Positions 14,907-22,436 of a stretch of 64,000 nucleotides of DNA are shown here, in pieces. The stretch's first letter is position 1. Each line of letters opens with the position of its first letter. This stretch comes from Hymenobacter rigui (GTDB lineage: Bacteria; Bacteroidota; Bacteroidia; Cytophagales; Hymenobacteraceae): contig NZ_RWIT01000004.1 of NCBI RefSeq assembly GCF_003944715.1, forward strand, positions 248,001 to 312,000, written 5' to 3'. Position numbers and translations under genes: made by a program. The notes under the pieces are model-generated. The model saw nothing but the letters and a program-made list of their open reading frames with translations. It was not told the DNA's origin and searched no databases.

Positions 14907-16665
14907 GATTTAGTTGAGACAAGAGCCAGTTTAGTAATGTATGGGCATTGCTAATTACATCGTTGAATGTAAGTACTTTAATTCCCTCGCCATGGCTGTA
15001 CAAAGAATTAATATTTGACTTCCCACCTAGTACTATAATGTCAATAGCTGAGCCAGTTAGAAAGGGCGTTATTTCTTGCCTATAATCAGCTGCCTGTGCG
15101 ATATCATTTCTGCTTAACGTATGAGAAGGTCTTTTAAATTCTATTAAAAGGTAGTGTCCTAAAACGTTTTGTGTTAATAAAAGATCAGGGCGGTTTTGAG
15201 AATGAGAGCCATTATACTGGTTCCTGCCTGTAATTCTTTTTATTACAGTCTTTAATGTAACGTTAGAAGCCATGATAGAGTACTCAGGACCTAGAATCCA
15301 AAGATTGTTCTCAATTGCTTTGTGAATTTCTTTCTCTTCTGTTTTAGGATCGTTTACTAGCTTTTGCAGCATTAACAGGAAGTTTATTCTAGATGCCGTC
15401 TGTTTAGACATCATTGCCATTTCAACTAAGCCGAAGAGATTTAGTGCATCAGCAAAACTTGAAACATCGGCGTGCTGAGCTTCATCAAGTGCTTTTATGA
15501 CTTCCCAATATTCATCTTTCTCGATAGTATCTAAAACAACACTTATTAATGATCTTAGCTTGTTTTCTGGGAGCGTATAAAAGTTATTTATTACCTTATC
15601 TAATGCCTTTTTTGCATATTCTCTCTTGTATTCAGGTAACTTCTGTAGTTCTATATGTACCTGTTTTTGTATTCTTGCTTTAGCTAGAGATATTTCATTC
15701 TTAAATTCATTTCTGATAGCATGTTCTATTTTGTCGCTAACAAACCCATGAAGAGCTACAAAGGCATGGCTATTTTCAATTACTGTACCCCAATCAGCTG
15801 TTACGTAATTCAATAAATCATTAGCCTCTACTTCGCCATACAATCTTTTCAAAAGCTTTCCAGGTATATCAGGATTGTTCTTGTCAACATCAAAAAAAGT
15901 AGGCTTTCCTACAGCCTTCCCGCCAACGCGTATAGAAATACCTGGCTGTCGTAACTTGTGACTGGTATCACTGATTACAAATCTTAAATTAACTGGGCCT
16001 AGGTCGGCTAAAACTTCTTTGTATTCAAATGATTGTCCTTTGACATCAGTAACATCGAGTCTTTCATTATTTACATAAATATTAAAATGGTCCTGACGAC
16101 CGTATTCCATTATTAATATTAGTTTTAATCTTTCAGGATTTGGGTATAATAAATTTTGATTTATATTATATATAGTAATAGTTGTCCCGTCTTCTTCATT
16201 GCAGTTGATTTCTTCTATAGGTAAATCAATGTCTTCGATATCCCTTTTAGCTTTTGATAGCTCTTCTTTTTCAATAGTCAGAATGGTTTTCTTACCTCTT
16301 GCTACTGTTTCTAAACGCATTGTGGAACCAACGAATAGGCCGGCAAATTTCCCAATACCTTTACGGCCTTTTACAAGTCTTCCATTAGACGTATTATCCC
16401 CTTTTCGCTCACGACGATTACGAGCAATAGTCATGTATTCACTCCTTACTTCTTCAGGAGTCATTCCTGTGCCGTCGTCCATGAAGATGATTTTGAAATC
16501 ATCAGTAATTGGCGTTAGGAAGGGTGGTAGAGAAATCCAGACATTCTTTGAATCAGCGTCCCATGAGTTATCTACCAATTCACGAAGGGCGTGTTCTGAT
16601 GAACGATAATTCTCGCCTAATAACCCTGCTATTTTAGCATCTACCTTAAATCGATTTGAAGCCAT
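14878..16665 (-). CDS. GHKL ATPase fused to a PD-(D/E)XK nuclease domain
   Basis: 595 residues. The N-terminal third is an HSP90/MutL/MORC-type GHKL ATPase: N-box ELVDN (29-33), G1 DDGTGM (63-68), G2 GRKGIGKFAG (100-109). A transducer-like region follows to about 330, then a helical segment. The C-terminus (about 445-560) has a nuclease-like core: IENNLWILGPEYS, then RPDLLL (D494), LIEFKRP (E509, K511) and AQAADYRQEI, the layout of Shedu/DUF4263-like and related PD-(D/E)XK enzymes. The gene is conspicuously A+T-rich with many Lys, Asn and Ile codons, unlike its neighbours, which suggests horizontal transfer. GHKL-nuclease fusions are typical anti-invader proteins; a defence role is inferred. 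It follows the AAA+ gene by 53 bases, but a 13-bp palindrome in that gap may give it its own control. Confidence 0.8.
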   Translation of the reverse strand: MASNRFKVDAKIAGLLGENYRSSEHALRELVDNSWDADSKNVWISLPPFLTPITDDFKIIFMDDGTGMTPEEVRSEYMTIARNRRERKGDNTSNGRLVKGRKGIGKFAGLFVGSTMRLETVARGKKTILTIEKEELSKAKRDIEDIDLPIEEINCNEEDGTTITIYNINQNLLYPNPERLKLILIMEYGRQDHFNIYVNNERLDVTDVKGQSFEYKEVLADLGPVNLRFVISDTSHKLRQPGISIRVGGKAVGKPTFFDVDKNNPDIPGKLLKRLYGEVEANDLLNYVTADWGTVIENSHAFVALHGFVSDKIEHAIRNEFKNEISLAKARIQKQVHIELQKLPEYKREYAKKALDKVINNFYTLPENKLRSLISVVLDTIEKDEYWEVIKALDEAQHADVSSFADALNLFGLVEMAMMSKQTASRINFLLMLQKLVNDPKTEEKEIHKAIENNLWILGPEYSIMASNVTLKTVIKRITGRNQYNGSHSQNRPDLLLTQNVLGHYLLIEFKRPSHTLSRNDIAQAADYRQEITPFLTGSAIDIIVLGGKSNINSLYSHGEGIKVLTFNDVISNAHTLLNWLLSQLNQNPSPLTRV

Positions 16666-16703
16666 TGAGCTTAGCTGATGATGTTTATAAAAGTGTAGGA
16701 CGT

Positions 16704-16716
16704 TTAGCTAAGCTAA
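16704..16716. promoter_or_regulatory. 13-bp palindrome upstream of the GHKL-nuclease gene
   Basis: TTAGCTAAGCTAA, a perfect palindrome around a central A, in the 53-base A+T-rich gap before the start at 16665. It could be an operator or part of the transferred segment's promoter. Confidence 0.35.
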
Positions 16717-16718
16717 CA

Positions 16719-19700
16719 TTATTCCCGCTTCAACGCTTCACGAATCCCACTCAGCCCGCCGGCAATGCTTTCCAGCTTATCGAGCATCTGCAGGAGCTGG
16801 CCGGCGCCGGAGTTGCGGAGGTTGTCGCGGAAGGTGGCTTTGATTTCCTGCCAGCGGGCCTGCTCGGCGGGGGTGAGCCAGCCCAGCAGCTCGCGCAGCT
16901 TGAGCAGGTTGGCTTCGGTGGCGCTGGTCAGGGTTTGGGCCTCGCTTTCGTAGTGGGCGGCCAGTAGGTCCGTTATTTCCTGGTCGTTCATCACGGGGCG
17001 GACTTTCTCGGCCAGCTTGTTCATGTTGCGGTAGGAGCCCTGCAGCTTAAATGGGGGCTCGGTGCGGTAGGTGTCGGCCTGGGCGGCGCTGGCAATGTAG
17101 GCCGTATTCACGCGGGCCACCACATCGCGCAGGCGCAGCAGCTTTTGCAGCACCGCCACGTACTCGTTCAGCTCTTCGGGCGAGTGGTTGCCCTCGAAGC
17201 TGAGGCCGTCCTGCTGGCCGGTTTCGGCGAGGCGGATGAGGGCGGGGACGTCCTGGGGGCTCTGGGTGGCGAGGCGGGCCAGGGCCGTGTTGCTAGTGAG
17301 GGCGTTTTCGAGGTAGGAGAGACGGAAGGCGTCTTCGGAGCCGGCCGTGAGGATGTCGCCAAGGTTGTAGATGTCGGCGCGGTTGGCCAGCATGTCGGGC
17401 AGCTGGAATACGTCACCGCTTTCAGTGTAGGGGTTGCCGGCCATCACCACCGCCACCTTGCGGCCGCGGAAGTCGTAGGTGCGGGCGTGGCCCTCGTACA
17501 CGCCCTCAATCTTGCGCTGGGCGTCGCAGAGCGAGATGAACTTCTGCAGAAACTCGGGGTGGCAGTGCTGGATGTCGTCCACGTAAATCATCACGTTGTC
17601 GCCCATCTCGAAGGCCAGGTTCAGCTTCTCCAGCTCCTGCCGCGCCCCGGCGTTGGGGGCCTGGGCGGGGTCGACGCTAGTCACGGCGTGCCCGATGGCC
17701 GGGCCGTTGATTTTCATGAAGATGAGGCCCAGGCGGTTGGCCACGTACTCCATAAGAGTGGTTTTGCCGTAGCCGGGCGGGGAGATGAGCAGCAGCAGCC
17801 CCATCAGGTCGGTGCGCTTGCCCTCGCCGGCCGTCCCGATCTGCTTGGCCAGGTTGGCCCCGATGATGGGTAGGTACACTTTGTCAATCAGCTGATTGCG
17901 CACGAATGACGTGAGTACGCGGGGCCGGAAGTCTTCCAGGCGCATGTCCTCGGCGGCCCGAGCCAGCAGCTGCTTTTTCGTCTCCTGAAACTGCTCGAAC
18001 TGGGCCATGGTGGCGCGGTCGTAGTGCAGCAGGCGGCGGCGGAACTCGGGGAAGTTGAGGTGGTATTCGTTTTTCGTTGTTTGGTTTTCGTTGTTCGTGG
18101 TGATGCGCGGGTGGGTGCCCTGGAAGCCTTCGAGGGTTTCGGTGGTGGGCGTGTGGACGACGCGGGCGGGGTCGAAGGTGTGGGTGAGGAGGAGGACGGC
18201 TACCTCGGTTGCCTCACCCCCCGGCCCCACCCTCGCTTGATGCGCGACATCCTCCGGGAGAGGGGGAGCCTGACGATTTTCGTTAGATGAATTTTGTTCT
18301 TGATTAGGGGCGCTAGCACTTGCTGACGCGAGGCTCCCCCTCTCCCGGAGGATGTCGCGCATCAAGCGAGGGTGGGGCTGGGGGGCGGGGTGCGCCGCCT
18401 GCACCCACTGGCGCACCAGCTGGAACTGCGCTACGGGCTGGTCCTGGAGCTGGTCGATGGACTGCTGGAATAGGTCGGTGGCGTGGCGGTCCTGCAGCTG
18501 CTTCTGGAACTGCTGGTGCAGGTCGGCGGCTTCCTGGGAGATGATGAAGGAGCCGGTGTGGGTCAGCTCGTGGAACAGGTAGTCGCCGGCTTCCTGCACC
18601 TGTTCTGGCGTGAAAAGGCCGGTTTGGGTGGCGAAGGTTTCGACGGCGGCTTGCAGCTCGGCTTTCAGCTGGTCGAACTCCTGGGAATCGGGGAAGACCT
18701 GCAGGAGCACGCCGATGCCCTGGAGCTGCCGCTCCCAGTGGGCGCGCTGGTCGGGGTCGGCGAAGCGCAGCCAGTAGAGGGCGGCGGCGGCGCGGGTATC
18801 GGCCGGGTAGCGGAGCAGGTCGGCGGTGCGGGTGAGGCGCACCAGGGCCGTGAGCAGCAGGGCGGCGTCGTGGTCGTGCACGCCTTTGAGGTAGCCTTCC
18901 TGGTAGCGCGCGGCCATGAATTGCTGCACGTAACTGAGCAGCTCGGCGGGGCTCAGGTGGCCCAGCTCGGGCACCGAAAGCACGGCGGGGCGGCCGGCCT
19001 CGGGGTTGGCGGGGGCGGGGTGCTGAGCGGCCTGCAGTATGCGCCAGGCCAGAAACTCGGCCCGGTACACGTCCTGGTTTTCTGATACCACGGTTTGCTC
19101 CCAGACGGGCCGGGAGGCCAGCAGGGCGGGGTCGGTTATTTTCTGGAAGAAGTTGGTGCCGGTGAGGTGGTAGTGCAGGTCGCCGTCGCGCAGCACCACG
19201 GTCAGCTCCAGCGGTTGGGTGTTCACGGTGAAGGTGTGTGTGCCGAAGCGCAGGGTCTGGCCGCCGTCGGCGAACAGGTCGGCTCGGTCGCGGAGCTGGC
19301 GCACGGCGTTTTCGCGCAGGGTTTTCAGGCGGCTCTGCACGTCATCGGCCTTCACCGAGTCGCCGAGGCTGAGCAGGTCCTGGGCGGTCTGGCGCACCTT
19401 TTCCACCATCACATCGGCGGCAAAGTAGCCGTTGATGTCGGCCACCGATTCCAGCCGGCTGACGCGGCTCTGCACCGCTTTCAGCAGCCGCTCCGCGCTT
19501 TGCAGCAGGGCGGTGGCGCGCTGGTTGCGGGCGGCCACCAGGGCGGTTTTCTTCGACTCGAAGGCTTCCACCACCTGCTCGCGGCGGGTGGTGAGCTGCT
19601 CGATGAACTGGTCGAAGTCGGGGAACTTGCCTTCCAGTTCTTCCAGCTGCACCATGAGCTTGGTCAGGTACTCGTCGCACTTGGCGGGGGTGTCGGCTAG

Positions 19701-21782
19701 GTCGAGGTAGTTGGTGAGGGCCTGTTCCAGTAGCTTGAGCTGGGCCGTGAATTCAGCCTGGGCCTCGGTGCCGGCCAGGGCCTGCCGCCGCCGCTTCAGG
19801 GCCGCCCGAATCTGGTTGAAGCGGGCGTACACCGTCGAGATGTTGTCGATGATGGCCGTGGTCTGGGTGGGGTCGGGGATGGGTAGGTTGCTCACCACCT
19901 CAATCAGCAGCTCCAGCTCCTGGGCCACGGCGGCGGTTTCCTGCTCGCGCTGGTCGGCTTCGATGGTTTTCTGCACCTGCTCTACGCCGTCGGCAATGGC
20001 CTGCACGCGCTGGGAATAGGGCAGGAGGGCATCGGGCCGGAGCAGGAAGTCCACGGTTTGCAGCGCCACCTCCTTGCTGAGCGCCTCCAGGTCCTGGGCG
20101 TGCTTTTCCACGGCCGGCAGTTCCACATAGCGCAGCTCCTTCAGCGAAATGACCTCGCCCCGCACCCCGCGCAGCTCGCCCAGCAGCTGCACAAATTCCG
20201 TGACGGTATCGGGCGCCGAGCGGCGGATGCGGCCGGTCAGCTCGTCGGCTTTCTGGAACACGGCGGCCGTTTGCTGGGCCGTGTTCTTGCGCAGGCTCTG
20301 CACCTTCTCAAACTCCTCCACGGCCGCCGTGGCCGTCTGCCGGATTTCGGCCAGGGGCTCGGCTAGGGCCTGGGCCGCTGGTTCGCGCAGCCAGTGGTAG
20401 GCGTCGGTGAGGGCAGTGGTCTGGCGGATCAGGTCGAGGTAGAGGCCGGCGTAGCTGTCGTCCTTGCCGGCGAGGGTCAGCACTTCCTGCACCTCGCTCA
20501 TGGCCCGTACAATCTCCTTGTTACCCAGCTTGTAGAGGTAGGAATCGGACGTGACGGGCAGCTGGAAATCGGGGGCGGTGTAGGGCGTCTGCCAGATCTG
20601 CACGGCGTGATGCTTCTTGGGCTCGTCGTCGGCCCGGAAGTAGCACAGCTCCCCGTTCTCAAACAGCGCATAGCCGTGGCACACAATGGGGTTGTCCACG
20701 CGCTGGGCAATGCGGTTGTAGCTCAGCAGCAGGTAGGTGCCGTGGTCCTTGTTGAAGAACACGTACAGGAAATCCTCCCCGTTCGGCGACACCACGCGCT
20801 TCTCGAACAGCATCTCGCGCAGGCCGTTGTCGAAGAGCTTGTTGTCGCCGGTTTGCAGGTAGAAGCCGTGCGGAAAGATAAGGCCCTGGCCGTCGGGCAG
20901 CAGCACGCAGGCATCGGCCAGGGCGTCGAGGCGCTGGGCGGTTTTGAGCCGGTGGTTGAAGATGAAGTAGCGGTACTGCTGCTCCTGGTAAGGCCGGATT
21001 TTCAGTAGAATCAGGTTACCGACTACCGCGTAGTAGATTTCTGAGTCGTCCAGGGTCTGGTCCTTGTCGTCCACCGGCTCGCTCAGAATGCCCTGGCCGG
21101 AGGTGGTGTTGTCCTCAACTTTGATGGTCAGGTCGCCGCCCACGGTTTCCACGAACACCTTGTCCTCGATGCTGATGTGGGGGTGCTTGCCGCCGCGCTG
21201 CATGTCGCGGGTGGCGCGCTTCCACTGGAACTCGTGCTGGGGCGGGAAGGTGTACTCGTGGTCGGAGCGGTTGTCGAGGTAGGTCAGCGTTTCGCCCTGG
21301 ATGAGCCACTTAAACGTCTTCACATCCGACGCACTCTTACCCACCCGAAACACCATGAACAGGTGCACGCCAATGACGGCGAACTTCACGAACTGAGTGT
21401 TCTTGTAGTAGCGGTACAGGTTGCGAAACTCTTCCAGAAACTGCGGATGCTGCAGCAGCTCCAGGCCCAGCGGCCGGAAGTCGTGCGCGGCGTACTCGTA
21501 CACCCCAAACACGTCAGCCAGATCGGGCTCGGCCTTCAGCCCCAGCACCACGTTGTAGCCGAAAATGAACCGCTGGCCCACCGGCACCATGTCCCAGGCC
21601 ACGCAGTTGTTTTCGGTGCTGATGCGGCCGGTGCCAATGAGGCGCGTATCCACGGCCCCAAACACCTGCTTACGCTCCGCGTTGAGCTGGTCGAGGCGCT
21701 GGCGCAGGTCGGTGCTGCTTTTGAGCAGGCGGTTGCGCAGGATTCCGTAGGTGCCGGTTTCGAGTTGGGTAGCTTGTTCCAT
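16719..21782 (-). CDS. Giant AAA+ ATPase ('DNA repair ATPase' family)
   Basis: 1687 residues. The N-terminal 450 residues form a beta-rich region (WDMVPVGQRFIFGYNVVLGL, PHISIEDKVFVETVGGDLTI) followed by a long coiled-coil segment (about 460-900) rich in Glu, Gln and Leu. The C-terminus is a MoxR/classical AAA+ module: Walker A PGYGKTTLMEYVANRLG at about 1334, Walker B VMIYVDDIQHCHPEF at about 1395, sensor VAVVMAGNPYTESG. Bacteroidota homologues are labelled 'DNA repair ATPase' without direct proof. The gene sits downstream of flotillin, YqiJ-like, PspA and YjfI genes on the same strand, which points to a membrane-stress or conflict complex rather than repair. Residues about 1135-1187 are encoded by a perfect 48-bp inverted repeat and its loop (18224-18378), an insertion-like element. 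The start is MEQATQLETG at 21782. Confidence 0.82.
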   Translation of the reverse strand: MEQATQLETGTYGILRNRLLKSSTDLRQRLDQLNAERKQVFGAVDTRLIGTGRISTENNCVAWDMVPVGQRFIFGYNVVLGLKAEPDLADVFGVYEYAAHDFRPLGLELLQHPQFLEEFRNLYRYYKNTQFVKFAVIGVHLFMVFRVGKSASDVKTFKWLIQGETLTYLDNRSDHEYTFPPQHEFQWKRATRDMQRGGKHPHISIEDKVFVETVGGDLTIKVEDNTTSGQGILSEPVDDKDQTLDDSEIYYAVVGNLILLKIRPYQEQQYRYFIFNHRLKTAQRLDALADACVLLPDGQGLIFPHGFYLQTGDNKLFDNGLREMLFEKRVVSPNGEDFLYVFFNKDHGTYLLLSYNRIAQRVDNPIVCHGYALFENGELCYFRADDEPKKHHAVQIWQTPYTAPDFQLPVTSDSYLYKLGNKEIVRAMSEVQEVLTLAGKDDSYAGLYLDLIRQTTALTDAYHWLREPAAQALAEPLAEIRQTATAAVEEFEKVQSLRKNTAQQTAAVFQKADELTGRIRRSAPDTVTEFVQLLGELRGVRGEVISLKELRYVELPAVEKHAQDLEALSKEVALQTVDFLLRPDALLPYSQRVQAIADGVEQVQKTIEADQREQETAAVAQELELLIEVVSNLPIPDPTQTTAIIDNISTVYARFNQIRAALKRRRQALAGTEAQAEFTAQLKLLEQALTNYLDLADTPAKCDEYLTKLMVQLEELEGKFPDFDQFIEQLTTRREQVVEAFESKKTALVAARNQRATALLQSAERLLKAVQSRVSRLESVADINGYFAADVMVEKVRQTAQDLLSLGDSVKADDVQSRLKTLRENAVRQLRDRADLFADGGQTLRFGTHTFTVNTQPLELTVVLRDGDLHYHLTGTNFFQKITDPALLASRPVWEQTVVSENQDVYRAEFLAWRILQAAQHPAPANPEAGRPAVLSVPELGHLSPAELLSYVQQFMAARYQEGYLKGVHDHDAALLLTALVRLTRTADLLRYPADTRAAAALYWLRFADPDQRAHWERQLQGIGVLLQVFPDSQEFDQLKAELQAAVETFATQTGLFTPEQVQEAGDYLFHELTHTGSFIISQEAADLHQQFQKQLQDRHATDLFQQSIDQLQDQPVAQFQLVRQWVQAAHPAPQPHPRLMRDILRERGSLASASASAPNQEQNSSNENRQAPPLPEDVAHQARVGPGGEATEVAVLLLTHTFDPARVVHTPTTETLEGFQGTHPRITTNNENQTTKNEYHLNFPEFRRRLLHYDRATMAQFEQFQETKKQLLARAAEDMRLEDFRPRVLTSFVRNQLIDKVYLPIIGANLAKQIGTAGEGKRTDLMGLLLLISPPGYGKTTLMEYVANRLGLIFMKINGPAIGHAVTSVDPAQAPNAGARQELEKLNLAFEMGDNVMIYVDDIQHCHPEFLQKFISLCDAQRKIEGVYEGHARTYDFRGRKVAVVMAGNPYTESGDVFQLPDMLANRADIYNLGDILTAGSEDAFRLSYLENALTSNTALARLATQSPQDVPALIRLAETGQQDGLSFEGNHSPEELNEYVAVLQKLLRLRDVVARVNTAYIASAAQADTYRTEPPFKLQGSYRNMNKLAEKVRPVMNDQEITDLLAAHYESEAQTLTSATEANLLKLRELLGWLTPAEQARWQEIKATFRDNLRNSGAGQLLQMLDKLESIAGGLSGIREALKRE
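18224..18378. repeat. Perfect 48-bp inverted repeat inside the AAA+ gene
   Basis: The left arm 18224-18271 is the exact reverse complement of 18331-18378 (core CTTGATGCGCGACATCCTCC), with a 59-base loop. The reading frame stays open through the whole element, which contributes residues such as HPRLMRDILRERGSL on one arm and PPLPEDVAHQARVGPG on the other. Flanking C/G-rich runs (CACCCCCC and GGGGGGCGGGGTG) extend the pairing imperfectly. It looks like an intergenic-type palindromic element inserted in frame between the coiled-coil and AAA+ parts. Confidence 0.9.
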
Positions 21783-21821
21783 AAACACAGCCCCAACGTC
21801 AGCCAGGGCTAAAACTAGAAA

Positions 21822-22244
21822 CTAGTTCCCCTCCTCAGATGAGGAGGGGCTAGGGGTGGTTGATGACGAGTGAACCGTATGCTGAAAAGCAGCTTCAATG
21901 GCCGCCAATACACTCTCGATATATTGCATTACCAACTTATTCTCAAACCGCAGCACTTTCAGGCCCAAGCTGCCCAGGTAAGCATCCCGCTCCTGATCCT
22001 GCGCCTCACCACTCGCCGTGAAGTGTCCCGCTCCGTCTAGTTCTACCACCAGCTTTTCAGCCGGACAATAGAAATCCACGATGTACGGCCCGATGCCGTG
22101 CTGGCGCCGAAACTTGCGACCGGCTAGCTGGCTGCGCTGAAGCGCTTTCCAAAGCAAGGCTTCGGCCGGAGTGAGGTTGCTGCGCAAAGTGCGGCGGGTA
22201 GATTTCTGATAGCCTAGGTTGTGAATGTGGTTAGTACCGGTCAT
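21822..22244 (-). CDS. DUF559 (Vsr-like) endonuclease-domain protein
   Basis: 140 residues from MTGTNHIHNLGYQKSTRRTL; the extra ten codons to 22274 are not conserved. The DUF559 core is clear: LTPAEALLWKALQ (24-36), FRRQHGIGPYIVDFYCP (45-61), the acidic ELDGAGH (68-74) and GLKVLRFENKLV (94-104). The domain is related to very-short-patch-repair endonucleases; biochemical activity of the family is largely unproven. The last 12 residues, TTPSPSSSEEGN, are encoded by a copy of the CCCCTCCTCAGAT palindromic repeat, and another copy lies just upstream of the start, so the gene is bracketed by the repeat. It interrupts an otherwise functionally coherent block between flotillin and the AAA+ gene, which suggests later insertion. 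Confidence 0.85.
   Translation of the reverse strand: MTGTNHIHNLGYQKSTRRTLRSNLTPAEALLWKALQRSQLAGRKFRRQHGIGPYIVDFYCPAEKLVVELDGAGHFTASGEAQDQERDAYLGSLGLKVLRFENKLVMQYIESVLAAIEAAFQHTVHSSSTTPSPSSSEEGN
21828..21863 (+). repeat. CCCCTCCTCAGAT palindromic repeat, copy 1
   Basis: CCCCTCCTC-AGAT-GAGGAGGGG followed by CTAGGGGTGGTTGA. It overlaps the 3' end of the DUF559 gene and encodes its C-terminal tail. Confidence 0.85.
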
Positions 22245-22276
22245 AGTGCATAAATGACTAGAGCTAAAATCCAACT

Positions 22277-22312
22277 CCCCTCCTCAGATGAGGAGGGGTT
22301 AGGGGTGGTTGA
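22277..22312 (+). repeat. CCCCTCCTCAGAT palindromic repeat, copy 2
   Basis: Same 36 bases and orientation as copy 1 (one difference, TTAGGGG for CTAGGGG), 33 bases upstream of the DUF559 start. Copies 1 and 2 form direct repeats around the gene. Confidence 0.85.
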
Positions 22313-22362
22313 ACACTAGAACGATTATTAAAGCTAGTTTCCAATTGCTGTTCTACGATTGG

Positions 22363-22398
22363 TCAACCACCCCCAACCCCTCCTCATCTGAGGAGGGG
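22363..22398 (-). repeat. CCCCTCCTCAGAT palindromic repeat, copy 3 (inverted)
   Basis: The reverse complement of copy 2 with one change (TTGGGGG for TTAGGGG), 39 bases after the flotillin stop on the minus strand. Copies 2 and 3 face each other and can pair over 36 bp. Confidence 0.85.
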
Positions 22399-22436
22399 AG
22401 CTAGTTTTCTAGCACTAGCTTAAAGGATAGTTGGTG

